Positions 34,356-46,500 of a DNA stretch of 64,000 nt are shown here, in pieces. The notes beneath the pieces are model-generated. The model saw only the letters and a list, made by a program, of their open reading frames with translations. It ran no database searches and was not told the origin of the DNA. Each line of letters starts with the position of its first letter. The first letter of the stretch is position 1. Position numbers and translations under genes: made by a program. Origin of the DNA: Edaphochlamys debaryana (taxonomy: Eukaryota > Chlorophyta > Chlorophyceae > Chlamydomonadales). The stretch lies in the NCBI GenBank assembly GCA_016858145.1, contig JAEHOE010000095.1, positions 248,001-312,000 on the forward strand. The letters are read 5' to 3'.

Positions 34356-35171
34356 GCGGGCTTCGACAGGGGCCGCTTGTGGAGGCCGGGACCGACGATT
34401 GCGACAAAGGGAATTGCAGACTGAAGTGGCGTAGGGAGGAATGCACGTTGCCGTGCACAGGACTGTGAGTGGGGGGCATCGCTTGTACTGGTATTAGCTG
34501 GCGGAGGATGTGAGGCATCAGCGCAAGGGGTGGTAGACTGGTAGCAGGGGATGGACAACCGTGACTCCCTCAACTTGCTCTGGCGGAGAGGGAGGGTGGC
34601 AGCCGAAGGGCAGAGGTTCATTCCTGGCCGCAGTTTCCGCCTGAGACGAGAGCGAAGTGTGCGTCTTGCGGTTAGGCTTCAAGCGTGGCGTCATGGTCTA
34701 TTGAGGATGTGCGTCGGGGGGAACCGGACGAACCCCGGGGTGGAAGGGGGATGGAGGACACGCGGCGTGCGGGAGAGTGTGAAGGTGCGGTGTCGATTGG
34801 AGGTTAAGGCGCGTGACGCAGCGTGAAGCACGCACTACGCACCCAGAAACTTGCCGCGTGGCTCGTGTTCGCTCGGGCGAGTTAGGAGTTACATCACGCG
34901 GCAAGGTTGAGCGGTCGAAGGTTGCCTGCGGCGATCGAGTAGGGCCGCATCCTGACCCCGCGCCACGCGCGCAACTCGCACTACGCGGCACGCTTCAAGT
35001 ATTTAATACAAGGGCTACACGAGCTTGCTACACATGTCACTCTGCCACCCAGCCATCACCCTGAGTGTCCTTCGCCCCGCGTTCGAGCCAACCGCCCGAC
35101 ACAATCGGCAATCAGCGCTTCTTAAGGACGGACTCGCCGCTCCTCTCACAGCACACACAACGTTGAACACT
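34356..35171. other. Intergenic region between tandem genes
   Basis: This 0.8 kb holds the 3' UTR of the Sfi1-repeat gene and the promoter of the M23 peptidase gene. I see no TGTAA on the plus strand here, so the upstream gene's polyadenylation signal is not identified. No coding exon is supported. Confidence 0.5.
35000..35007 (+). promoter_or_regulatory. TATA-like box of the M23 peptidase gene
   Basis: TATTTAAT, an AT-rich island in GC-rich surroundings, lies 172 bp before the start codon. Transcription would begin near 35030, giving a 5' UTR of about 140 bases. Confidence 0.45.
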
Positions 35172-38100
35172 ATGGCGAAATTCACTCTTGTTCTCTTGGC
35201 CCTTGCCAGCCTTGCCTGCGTGCATGGCCAGCGCTTCCCGTCTGACCTCTTCTGGCCGCTCTGCGGCCAGATGTACAACTTCAATATGTCAGCAGACAAC
35301 TGTCCTCAGGTTGGTGCATAACAGCTCGCCGCCGCGCACACATACATTCCGCGCTCTGCCGCGAACATCTCTGCCGCGCACAACGCTGTCGCACACACTC
35401 TGGCGCACATGTGCTATGGATCAAGCAGCTTGAGTCTGTCTTCAATCTGGTCGCGGGTCACCAGCACGCCCTACCTCACCCCTTCCTCGCCCCTCCCTCT
35501 GGCAATTGACTCTGCCCAGGACCGCTGGGGGCTGACGACGGACCGCCCCAGCGACACTTTCACTCCCCGGCAGAAGGAGAGCGAGAGCTACCGCATCGAC
35601 TTCCACCGCGGTGCGCACACATGAGCAGCTGGGGCTGTCGTGCAACGGTGGTTTCCGGCCATACAACACACTGGATGGACAAGGGTCTCAGCAGGGGTGA
35701 TCACCCCTGGGTCTCAGCCCAACACCCTGTGATCTGACGCCCTGCATCTCCCACCGTCCGTCCCTCAGGCGTTGACCTGCCCGCCCCCCTCGGATCGCCC
35801 ATCTTCGCCATCGCCAGCGGCCGCCTGTACCGGTGGGGCCCTTGCATCGGGGCTTGGGGCTTGGGGCTTGGGGCGGGGCAAATCACGTGCAAGTGCCCCT
35901 TCTTCGCTCCTGGTGGTCCAGAGAGGGCGGGGCTGGGAACAAACCTTGGGCTTGGGCTCGGCTGCTCTAAGGCCAAGTTACTAACCCCACATGCACGCCC
36001 GCGTGCCCCGCCTCCTCAGCATCGAGAACTCCACCTCCAACGGCGGCAACGACGGACTGGCGGTCTACATTCGCCACAACAGGCACGTGCCGGGATCGGA
36101 GGGCGGGCTGGGAGTTCGGGAACCCAAAGGCGGGGGCGGTTACATAAGGCCCGTGCTTCCGTTGGGCACACTTGCTTACTGCGTTCCTGCGCCGGCTCAC
36201 GGTTCCGATTGCCTCTTGCTGCAGGGACCCCAGCTCCTTCACCTGCAAGAAGACGGGTAGCACCGGCGGCCAGGTGGGGTGGGGTGCACGCGCCTGGCCC
36301 TGGCGTGATCCTCTGCGCGTTATCCTCTTGCGCACCGCTGTCTAGCCCCCTCCTGACCTGCAAGCTGCCACCACTGCCACCACTACCGGTACCTGAACCT
36401 TGCCGCACCCCCTGCCCTAACACCTTGTGTCGCCTCCTCGCCCTCACCCCCGCCCACCCCCAATCCCGCCCGGCGCTTTGGTCTGCAGTGGTTCAGCGTG
36501 TACATGTGGGTCCCGGGGAAGGGCCGGGGGAACGGGGCGCCCCGGGTGGAGACGTGTGGGGCTTGTCAAGGCACGGAAACAAGGACGCGAGCAGCACTGA
36601 CCTCCCAACCCGAATCCACACCAACTCAGCCCAACCGCCATGCTTTCACGCACCTCAGGCACATGAGCTCCACAGTGTGGAACAAGCTCTGCGCCAACGA
36701 GACCGACTGCAACGTCAACGTGACTAAGGCCATGAAGATCGGCGCCAGCGGCGCGGGCCACTCCGAGTTCCCCCACCTGGTGAGCCATCGTCGCTGGGCT
36801 CCGCGGGACTGGACATGCCCACATGGTGTCTTCGGTGACTGACAACCCGCCCCGCCCGCCCATCCCCAGCACTTTGAGATCCGGGACGCCCCGATGTACG
36901 ACAACTGCTCGTCCAACTGGCAGGCGGACTGCATCAACCCCTACCGCGTGCTGCCGTACAACCGCTCGGACGCGATCCACTCCACCAACATCACGGTCAG
37001 CGCCACCGGCACAGCGGTCAGCTCCGACAAGCCGCAGGTACGGCCAGGAATACGGCGACAGCATGCCTCACCTGCGGGCTCGCTGACCTGCAATTGTGCA
37101 AGACAACCTTTCCAAAGCATTGAAGCCAAAGCGACGCAGCCGTACCCGCACACAAACCCTTCCTAATGCCTTACACCTTACCTACGCCCCCAGGTGTCCA
37201 TCACGTTTTACACCTCCCGTATGGACTGGAACAAGGTGGAGGTGACGATGAAGAACGGCAGCGGCGCCGTCGTGGGCACGTACCAGACCCCCGTGGATGG
37301 GTACGGGCAGTACAACGTGGAGGTGAGCAACGGCACGGGTCGTGACGGTTGGAAGTTGGCTTCTGCACCCTCGCCTGTTCTGAGTCCCGACCGCTGGCTC
37401 AGATACGTCGCTGGCTGAAACACGTTCCCCTCCTCCCCTGCCCCTCCCTCCCTCCCCGCAGCCCAACTTCTTCGATATCGAGCTCTGGAACCGGCAGTGG
37501 TCGCACAAGGTTGGTCCCGGGGTGGTCCTGGTTGGTCCTTGGTTGGACCTTGGTTGGACCTGGGTTGGACCTGGGTTGGTCCTGGGTTGGTCCTGTCCCA
37601 CATGGCCACCTATGTCACCATACATGTGTCAAACCCCTCCTCTCGGCCCACGCTCGCGCCCGCTTGCGCCACAGAACTCCCAGGCCGCCCCCTGGAGCTC
37701 CTTCGGCCTCCCAGCCAGCTGCAGCCCGCCCGCCGGCGCGGGCGTGGGAAACTACAGCTGCCCATACTATCAGCAGGTATGGGGACTTAAGGGGAGTTGA
37801 GGTTTTGGGAGCGGGGCTTGAGGTTTTGGGAGCGGGGCTTGAGGTGGGGTTAAGGCATGGGAGGTGGAGGCGGGACCGTACGTAGTGCGCCGCCCCTCTC
37901 GTGCGTTCTCGCCCTCTCCTCTCCTCACCTCCCGGCCCCCGGACCCCTTGACCCCGCAGCACAACTGCACGTATAACGCCAACACCCATGTGGAGAACAA
38001 GTGCTGGGACAACCCTTCCGCGGGCTGCTTCAACGGAATCCGGTACCTGCCGTTCGTCTTCAACAATGCCTCCACGCACCAGGTACGAACGAATGCGGAT

Positions 38101-38642
38101 GCGGCGCGCGCTGGCTGACGCATCCTTGGGCTGCCTCCCACACACCGTCCCATTCCTCAGCTCACTCTCCAACTCCCCTCACCACCCGTGCCCCCACCTC
38201 CATCCACCAGGGCTACGCCATGACCTTCAACCTCACCAAGAGCCCCCTGGCAGCGGTGACGTGCGTGCAGGCGCGGCTCTACGCCTCCGGCTCCACCACC
38301 CCCTTCGGTGAGCTCAAGCTCCGCGGGGCCGGGCGGGGGCTGATTAGCTCGGGGCTGGGATCGGGGCAAATTCGCGTTCAGGGCCCTTCGGTGAGCGGGT
38401 GCCCTCGAGGCTGGGCTAGCCGGGGCTGCGGTCTTGGGACTGTCGGGACGCAGGGTGCGTGGGGCCCTCTGTGGCCGGTGAGTCCAAGCTCCGGGGGCCG
38501 GGCCGGGCCGGGGTGGGAGATGCCCGGGGTGGGAGACGCCTGCCGTTCTTGTACGGAAACGTGCTGACCGTGTCCCCGTTCGCTGCCGTACGTCGTGTGT
38601 TGTACCGCAGGTCCCGTGGGCACGTGGGGCAGCTGCCTCTGA
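35172..38642 (+). CDS. Secreted M23-family (LytM-type) metallopeptidase
   Basis: Fourteen exons: 35172-35309, 35520-35610, 35769-35832, 36020-36082, 36225-36273, 36489-36505, 36659-36779, 36870-37037, 37194-37322, 37462-37509, 37675-37776, 37960-38082, 38211-38307, 38611-38642. They join in phase to 413 residues. A signal peptide (FTLVLLALASLACVHG) precedes the peptidase. The M23 signature is complete: His75 and Asp79 in HRGVDLPAPLGSP, His142 in VYMHMSS, and His180-Leu-His182 in HLHFEIRD, which is built across an intron. M23 enzymes are zinc endopeptidases that cut Gly-rich or peptidoglycan cross-bridges in bacteria; here the substrate could be the algal Hyp-rich wall or bacterial prey or competitors. 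The C-terminal ~210 residues are Cys-rich with several N-glycosylation sequons (NITV, NCTY, NAST) and match no family I know. Intron 4 must use a GC donor (AG/GCACGT), and exon 6 is only 17 nt. Confidence 0.85.
37510..37594 (+). repeat. GGTTGGACCT-type repeat at the 5' end of M23 intron 10
   Basis: Seven or so variants of a 10-12 bp unit (GGTTGGACCT, GGTTGGTCCT) begin immediately at the splice donor after exon 10 and fill the first half of the intron. Confidence 0.85.
37801..37842 (+). repeat. Two-copy 21-bp repeat in M23 intron 11
   Basis: Two perfect tandem copies of a 21-bp unit beginning GGTTTTGGGAGCGGGG lie shortly after the donor of exon 11. Confidence 0.85.
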
Positions 38643-38867
38643 GCCCCGGAAACAACTTGATCCCATTCCGCTCGCCCAGCCCCGACGGGAGCGGCGACGG
38701 CGGTCGCAAAGGCCGCAGCCCCAGGTCCAAGTGCAGCCCCAAGCCCCGAAGCAGAGGCAAGGCGCCTGGGTCGTCTCGCCGCCATCTGCAGTAAAGCGCG
38801 TGCACGCTGGCGTGCATTGGAACATAGAAGATCAGAGGTCGGTTATCGGACCCCTACCTATGAACTG

Positions 38868-38872
38868 TTACA
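38868..38872 (-). terminator. Candidate polyadenylation signal TGTAA for the BTB gene
   Basis: TTACA on the plus strand, about 930 bp after the BTB stop codon and inside the expected 3' UTR of the peptidase gene. Motif-only evidence. Confidence 0.3.
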
Positions 38873-39244
38873 CCGGTATTCATTGCGCTACTCCCTTCGC
38901 TGCTGCGGAGGCCTGGGTGCTTGCCGCTTGCATGCATTCATCCCTGGCGCCATGCCCCTAGCTTCATAGCATGACTGAACCCCTCTATTGCCACGGGGGA
39001 GGGAGGCCCCACCTCGAAAAAGGATTGTTGGTGCCCAAGCCCCAGCCCCAGCGTGCATTTGTGTGTTGGCGCACGCATATTGATCTGGAGCAAGCCTGTG
39101 TCAATGAAAGCTTATGGTGCGTGCCTCGCATTAAACAAACCTTGATTTGAGGGGAAGCTCTGGAACGCATTCAACGGGACGAGCGGGCCTGTGGGCTGGC
39201 TGGATTGATCACAGCTTATTAATGCTGGCTGGTGCATAGCTAGC

Positions 39245-39249
39245 TGTAA
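39245..39249 (+). terminator. Candidate polyadenylation signal TGTAA for the M23 peptidase gene
   Basis: First TGTAA on the plus strand after the stop codon, giving a 3' UTR of about 0.6 kb. Confidence 0.4.
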
Positions 39250-39800
39250 CGGACGTACGTAGCTGACGGACGCTACCGGTACTTCGTACATATACAGTGG
39301 CTGGCGAGGGACACTCTGCCCCAGCCAGACACGCCAATCTGCGTTGAGAATTTCGTACTCATGTCGGTTTCCGGTTACCGGACACGTGTGGCTCATTCAT
39401 GTGTTGCATTCATCCTGCCCTTTAACTGACAGCACAATTGGACTGCAGTCTCTGTCGGGTGAGGAGTTCTTGGCATATCTTACTTTGCAAGAGCATGAGG
39501 CAGGGGGCGACGGAACCCGCATGGCGTGCGTGCTCCAGTACGGCCGGCCTGTAACCTCGCTCCAACCCTTCGTCCCTTCCTCAAAGCCCGCCTCCTTTCC
39601 CCCATCAGCATCCGCTCCGATGTTACTGCTACCAAAAGCACCCACGCCAGATAGAATGAGCCGCCTCATTCCAAGCACACAGCAACAGCATCCACCCAGA
39701 CACCTCCGTCCGCACCCTGAAGCCTGCGCTCTTCTCCCGCCCCCCGGCAGCCGTGCGCCGCCCTCGACCCTTACTTGGCACCCTCACGGTACGATCAGTG

Positions 39801-42800
39801 TCACGAGGGTCGCAGCAGCGTGAGGCAGCCCCTGACCCGGCCGTCGGGGCCCAGGTACTCGGCCCACGGCTCCATAGGGTCACCGCCCGCGGCCCCCACC
39901 GCCCCTCCCGAGAGCCCCGCTCCCGCTCCCACTAGGAGCCCCGCCGCCACCCCCGGCACCGCCACCGCCGCCTCCGTCGCCGCCTGGGCCTGGGCCTGGG
40001 CCTGGGCCTGGTGGATCTGAGCCTGGGCCCAGGGCTGGGCCTGGTGGGTCTGGGGCAGCGCCAGCGGCAGGGCCCGGGAGTTGCCCAGGCCGTGGTCGAC
40101 GCCCAGGGCCGCGCCGGCGCGGTCAAACACGCGGCTGTACGCCTCCTCCCTCCGGCCCCCGCGCCACCTGTAGATGACCACACGTGCGTCCACTGCGGCC
40201 GGAAAACGCGGCAGCGGGCCGCAGAGGCGGGAGCCGGGAAGCTGGAAGGCGGCGGGGATGCGGCACCACAGGAAGACCCCGGCGCAGGCCTCGCCGCGGG
40301 CGTAGTCGACCGACACACGCCACGAGAGGCCGCGGGCGATGACTAACTCCTCCCCGCTGTCGTACGTGCCGTACGCGTCCACGGCGCCCTCGCCGTACTG
40401 CGCGGCGCGCAGCCGCGCCGCCAGCGTCTCCCGGCTGATGCTGAACGGAAAGCTCAGCCCTCCTCCGCCCCCTCCGCCCCCTCCTCCACCCCCACCTCCT
40501 GCTCCTGCTCCTCCGCTGCTGCTCCCGCCGTCGGGAATGCACTGCGGCCGGGGGGTCGCTACCGCCCAGCCCGGGCTGCCCGCGGCCTGTTGGTCCCTCA
40601 GCATGGCGCCCTGCTGCTCCGCCGCCGCGCCCGCGTAGCAGGCCGCAAAGGCGGCGTCCACGGCCGTGATCGGGAACCAGCCGGCCGGCTGGCTGGATCC
40701 GAAGATCTCGTAATCGGCCGCCAGGCAAGGCAGGATGCATGAGGAGATCGCATGACTCAGCAGGGGTAGGCGGATGAGGCCGCACAGGCGCTGGCGGCAC
40801 GCGGCGTCGGTGCGGGCCCAGTTGGCGCCCTTCCAGGCCGCCAGCAGCGCCAGGACCGTGTCCTCCGAATCCGTCCCGAATCCAGATCCAGATCCTGTAG
40901 GCCCAGATCCAGATCCAGATTCGGACTCAGATCCAGAACCAGATTCGAGCAGGGCCTGGATTCCGGATGCGGGCAGCGCGAGCAGCTGGCGCCGCAGCGG
41001 AGGCGTGTTGAGCGCGGCGATGGCGGAGCGGAAGTGTGACACGAGCAGGCGCCGGGCGGAGGCGAGCAGGGCCGCGAAGCGACGGTCTTCGCACGCCGGC
41101 CACAGCTCCTCACAGGCGTACAGCTGCAGCACCGCCGGCGGCTCGGCGGCGGCGGCGCCCGCGTGAGTCGTTGGCGGCGGCATGGCCGCCTCCAGGGGTC
41201 TCATGAGGCCCGCTGACGGCGCCCTGCCGCCGCCGCCGCGGTCAGACAGCCGCTGCCTAAGCCCGCCGCCGCCGCCGCTGCCGCCAACGGCAGCTGCCGC
41301 CGCCGCGCCTGCCGCCGGCGGCGGCGCCTCCGCCAGCAGGCGCCCCGCCAGCCACCTGACGGCGGCGGCGGCGCACCCCTCGATGGCCAGGTAGTCCCCC
41401 GCGCGCCGCAGCTCCAGGGCCTCACGGACGCTGGCGGCGTGGACCTGAGAGGAAGAGTGTGGGATCGGTGAGGGGCGAGGCGGATCACGGTTTGCGGCAG
41501 GGACACACCACCAGGGGGCGGGGGCCCTTGGGGGTCCCACTGCCAACCTCACCACTCGGCAATTATCAACCTACTGCCCCCCCACCCTCCCCCCCCTACA
41601 CTCCCCATCCCCACCTGCCCCGTGTAGGCGAAGCGGATGGCCGCCCGTGCGCCCCTGAGCTCCCCCTCGCACCCCACCGGCACCCGCAGCAGGGGCCGCC
41701 GGCCACCGGCCCGGGGGGCGGCGGCGGCGGCAGAGGCAGAGTAGGAGCAGGTGCCGGGACTGCTGGACCCGCCCGAGGGGCCGGGGCCGGGGGGGCAAGG
41801 CTCATGCAGTGCCCAGCGGTCTAACTGCGTGCGGGAGGGGAGCGGAGGGGATGCCATATGGGGAGACAGGGGAGACAGTGACGGGAGAGATGCCCTACCG
41901 GTAGCACGCTTGAACACTCCCGCCCTCGGCCCCCTGTTCACCCTCAGCCCTACTCCTTCCCCTCCGTCCCCGTCTGCAACCTCTCCTCCCCTCTCCCTTT
42001 CTGTCCCTTACCTACCCCCCTCAGTTCCTAACCTGACTCCGCACCCTTCACCATCTGTCCGCTTCCCCCTTTCCCCATCCCCCTAGCCAGCAATCATCTA
42101 ACCTCCCCTTCCCTTTCACACCTCCCCCTTCTCTCCTCCCCCCAGCCCCCACCTGCGCCGCGAACCGCTCCGAAGCCAGCCGCAGCACCAGCGCGTGGGC
42201 GGGCAGCGCCGGGCCCAGGGCCCGGGCCCGGGCCCGGGCCCGCACACCACCGCCGCCCTCGGCGCTCCGTCCCGCCGCCGGGTCGGCTCCCCCCGAAGTC
42301 GACGCCCCACATCCGCAGCCCGCAGCCCCGCCCTGTCCCCACGCGTCAAGCTCTGCGTAGCGCTCACTCTGTCCGCCTGACGCCGCCGCTTCCGTCGCCG
42401 CCGCTGGGGCGTCTGTTCGCCCTCCCGCCGGCTGCTTGGGGTCCGCCGTCGGGTCAGCGGCAGCGGCGGCGGCTTCGGAGCAGCCGTCCCGCCGCTGGCA
42501 AGCGCCGTCCGTCAGCGCTGCCGTCGGGTCAGCACCAGCGGCGGCGGCGTCGCGTTTCGCCAGTGCTGCCGCAAGGCCGCCAGGGCAAACCCCTGCTTCC
42601 GCCGCTGCGTGCCCCCCTCCACGCCCCCAAGGGTCCCCTCCGTCGCCGTCGCTGCAGAAGAGAATGTCGCAGTCCGCCGCCGCCTCGCTGCCGTACAGCC
42701 CCGCCAGGGCGGCGGCGAGGTGCAGGTTGACGCCAGCTGGCGACGGCGGCGACCAGGCGGCGGCGGAGGCCGTCAGCGCTGGCGCCCCGCTGCCGCCGCC

Positions 42801-42878
42801 GCCGGGGAGGGAGGCCGCGCGTCGCTCGGGGCCCGGTTCCGGGGGGAGGGGGGCCCCGGGAGGAGGGGCGGGGGCCAT
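39801..42878 (-). CDS. BTB/POZ and BACK-like domain protein
   Basis: Exons 42878-42153, 41824-41615 and 41444-39801 join in phase 0 to about 859 residues. The BTB fold is split by a long insertion: its start (NLHLAAALAGLYGSEAAADCDILFCSD) is followed by ~100 Ala/Gly/Asp residues, then PAHALVLRLASERFAAQ at the end of exon 1, the IRFAYTGQ strand-helix in exon 2, and LELRRAGDYLAIEGCAAAAVRWL in exon 3. A BACK-like helical region follows (VLALLAAWKGANW, RQRLCGLIRLPLLS), then a C-terminal beta-rich segment (ELVIARGLSWRVSVDY, GVFLWCRIP). Such proteins commonly serve as cullin-3 substrate adaptors in the nucleus or cytosol; that role is inferred. There is no Kelch repeat or ankyrin repeat. The gene is divergent from the DUF1399 gene. 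The frame is open upstream of the chosen ATG, but no other ATG is seen there. Confidence 0.75.
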
Positions 42879-43510
42879 AGGGCCGCAGCACAGCGGGACC
42901 ACCCGGCTAGGACACGCACAGGACGAGTGCACGGTGCTGGGTGCTGGGGTGCTGCGCTGGATGGACAAGCGGGGGAGCGGGCCAAGCGCCGGGAAGAGCG
43001 GTGGCAAGACGTCGTCGTCGCTAGCGTCGCCGCCTGCTCAAGGCGCCGGCGAGGCTCCTGTTGACGGCGGCCGTCCGAGGAGTGAAGGGCATGCCCCAAT
43101 GTCGGCCGCCGCGGTGTGGGGGCCAAACGGTCTTGGGACGCCAGGTCCGGCGCCTTCCCCGTTCCCCGTGGTCTCTTCCGCTTACGCCTGCTGTCGCGCT
43201 GTCTGCTGGCGCGGGCCGCGACGGGGCCGTTGGGCGTCGACATCGTCGGAGGCTTCACACTTCTCGGTGCGTGCCCACACAACCGCTTTATGCCCGTTTG
43301 TGATGGTGCGTGGCTGAGAGGTGCTCGCAGGTCGCTCCGCACAAGCGCTGGCCCCGCAGGCTTGCAACTGGCACAACTGGCCCACACAATCGACGCCGAC
43401 GGGTAACTCGTACTCGACTGTCGGCCCGAGAGGCCCACAGACCTGAACCCTGTATGCTCGACACACATAGGAGCCCACACGAATTGCTGGGGCGTCGCCC
43501 CTCGGCTGCA
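42879..43510. promoter_or_regulatory. Divergent promoter region between BTB and DUF1399 genes
   Basis: The two start codons are 632 bp apart and face away from each other, so this stretch must hold both promoters. I see no clear TATA box. The plus-strand frame is open here and contains an alternative in-frame ATG at 43454 for the DUF1399 protein. Confidence 0.4.
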
Positions 43511-46500
43511 ATGTCCGCCACAAGCGGGTCCTCGGACCCGCGCATGCCCGCTGCCGAGCTCGCGTTTGAGCAGCTTGAGCGTGTCCACGATGCCTTGAGC
43601 GTTGACCTGGTTATGGAGACTGGTCAGGCGCTGTCGCTGCTGGTGGCGACGGATTTGTACCCGCTTGGTGAGTGCCACCGTTCGGCGTTGAGACGGACCA
43701 AGTCCCAGCATTGGCACCAGCTCATAGCGCTCTAAGGTATCGCCAACCCGCAACGTGCTTAGTCCGGTGTAGAATGCCCTGCATTCGAGTACCTAGTCGA
43801 GCCTTCGCCCAGACAGCGGCCCGGATCAGTTCCTATCTCAGAGTATAGGCGTGTTCACGTTGATCACATCTGAAGCCGGGTTTTCAAGCCGCCTCCGAGA
43901 GGCTAACGGCAGCTGAAATGCCGGCACCTGCGGCGCGGTCAGGCTGAAGTCGCGTCTAGCTTTACGCTTTGGAGATAAGAGTTTCCAAGCAATTGGGCTG
44001 CATTGTCGCCGAAAAGGGCAGAGCGCGGGCACGTCGACCTCTCGCCACTGGGCGCGACAAGCCCAGCCAGCTCAGCAGCAGTGGCGGAAACGACCTGTAA
44101 CTGCGAGGGGGACTAATGCTCACAAGTGTCGTAGTCGTAGTGGACAATCAAGTCGCGCGCATGTCTCCAAACCGCCACCGCCTGCTCACCGGCCCCCAGC
44201 GCCACTGCACGACTGGACTCTGCGCGAGCCTGGTGACCACTTACGGCTCAAAGTCGATGCCTCGCGCTTTGCCCGCACTCACCCCTCTCATATTCCCGCC
44301 CTCTCCCGGACTCCAGGCGGACTCTACTCGGGGCCGTGGGCGGAGCTGGCGGTGCGGCGCTACACTCGATACTGGCTGCCGCTCCTACTCGCACAGAGCG
44401 ACGCTGCAGATCGCGAGGCGCTCGTACCTCCGCTGGACGTGGCGCTTGTCTGGCTGCTGCACCGCGCCAGCGACATTGATGCCTACGTTGATGACTGCAA
44501 CAACATCACCTGCAGCGCCGGAGTCCTGCGCGAACCCGAGTTGCTTGCAGCGGGGACAGCGCAGGCCCTGGCCTTCAGCGACGGCAGCAGCGGCGTGGGC
44601 GAGGCCTCGAGCTACGTGAGTCCCTGGGGGATCCCTGGCGGGGTGCGAGCTCCAGCGGGGAGGCTCCCAAGTCCCAACCACTGCTTGCCACACCCAAACC
44701 CACCTGCATCCATGGCAAGTGAGTGCCATCACGTCTCCTTGCAACCGCTTCCTGTGAGGTAGGCAGCACCTCGCCACCCCGCACGCGCAGGCATGGCAGG
44801 AGTACGCCGCCCTCGAGGACTGCGCCCCTAGCGGCGGCCGCTGGGGCAACCACACGCCAGCAACACCGCCCCAGCCCTTCTGGCCACCGCAGCTTCCCGT
44901 AGCTCCCTCTTCCAGCGGTGTGGGGTCGTCTCGGTCGTCAGGAGGCCCCAGCCACCGCCGTCCACCTGCCGCCTGGGAGGTGGAGATGCAGTCCCGGCTG
45001 CAGGCCTCGTTGCCTCGCGCCGCGTGGCTGCTCCGGCGCCTGACTCAGGCGGGGTTCGGCGGCAGTCGGGCGGAGCTGGAGGCGGCGGTGGAGCGGTGAG
45101 AAGAGCATGAGGGGGGGGGTGTTGGAGGCAGGAGGGGCGTGTGCCGAGAGCTCTTGCCTGTCCTCCTGCGCGCGGCACCCCTCATAACTTCATGCCCCGT
45201 TCGCCTGCTGCCCCCTCCCCCCCCAGCTACTACCGCTTCCTGCTCCTGGCCCAGCGGTACCAGTACGAGTCGCTGCTGTTCCCTCCGGACGTGCAGCTGG
45301 TGTGGTGGGCGCACAAGGCACACAACAGCGCATACCTGGCAGGTGGGCCGGCGGGATGCGACTAGCTGACTAGCAGCCCCCTGTTGCTCCCTTATCAACC
45401 TAGTCCCAGCAAGCATGCCTGCTCCCCCAAACTCACGTCCCACTCGCCTACCTGCACCTACCCTGCCCTCTCCCCCTACCCTTCCACTGCCCTCCCTTAC
45501 GTCAGACATGGACCTCCTCATGGGCTGCCCCTTCGACATGGCCATGCCCGACCCGGCCGACGACCCGGAGGCGGCGCGGCGCACGGCAGATCTGTACGAG
45601 GAGGAATACGGGCTACCGTACGACATGTCGTACTGTACGGCGGCGTCCGCCGCGCCCGTCTCGGGGGTTGCGCCGTCGTCATGCGACACTGCGGAGGGCT
45701 CGTGCTCGGGGCTGTCTGGCGGCCCAACGGCCTTAACCGCCGCCGCCGCCGCTCCTTCGACGCTTCAGGACTCCATTGCTCGGTGGCTTGCGCCTGTACT
45801 GCTCATGTTGGATAGCAGTACGGTGGGCCCGATCGGTTGGGCCGGCAACAACGGAAAGGGCGGCTCGTCCGGGGCCCAGCCGGTCCCGCCGCCCATGCCC
45901 TCCACGCCGCCCCTGCACGCCCCCATGTGGCGTCGAGCATCGGTCGAAGCGCCGCCCGACCCGTACTCGTACCTACAGCACACACAGCACTCACAGCCCT
46001 TCTCACAGCATTCACAGCATCGCCGCAGCGTCGGAAGCAGTACGCCAAGTCAGCAGGGCCCGGGCCCAGGCCCAGGCCCCGCCCGATTGCGGCACGGCCT
46101 GAGCTCGCCGCTCACCCGCATGGCCGGGGCCCTCATGGGCCTGCCTCGGGCCCTGCGCCGCCAGGTCAGCACCGGGACCGTTACGCTGACGTCAGAGCAA
46201 CCGCAGCAGACCGGCGGGCTGTACGGCATGTCGGCGGCGGCGCTGGCGGCGGCGCGCGCGAGCAACGAGCCCCTGCCGTCTGAGCGCCGCCGGACGCTAC
46301 TGGCGGAGGCGGAGGCAGCGGCCGCGGCGGGCGCTCTGGGGGCCTGCACGGCATCCAACTGTACATACCGTCACACGGAAACCGGCGCGGTGACGTCATC
46401 AATCACGGAGCCCGACGGCGCCAACGGCCAACCGTCCCAACCGCCACAGCAGCAACTGTCGGAGCCGCTCGTGGTGCCGTTGTCGAGTGAGGTGCTCGCG

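Larger units (their letters stand above)
38643..39800. other. Convergent 3' region between M23 peptidase and BTB genes; no supported gene
   Basis: The first plus-strand TGTAA after the peptidase stop is at 39245-39249. The best minus-strand TGTAA after the BTB stop is at 38868-38872. If both are used, the two transcripts overlap tail to tail by about 0.4 kb. The sequence from 38820 to 39420 is less GC-rich than its surroundings and carries no convincing exon. Confidence 0.45.

Noticed and set aside
35172..38642. Bacterial contamination as the source of the M23 peptidase
   Set aside because: Thirteen spliceosomal introns, local base composition and a TATA-like promoter show a nuclear algal gene.
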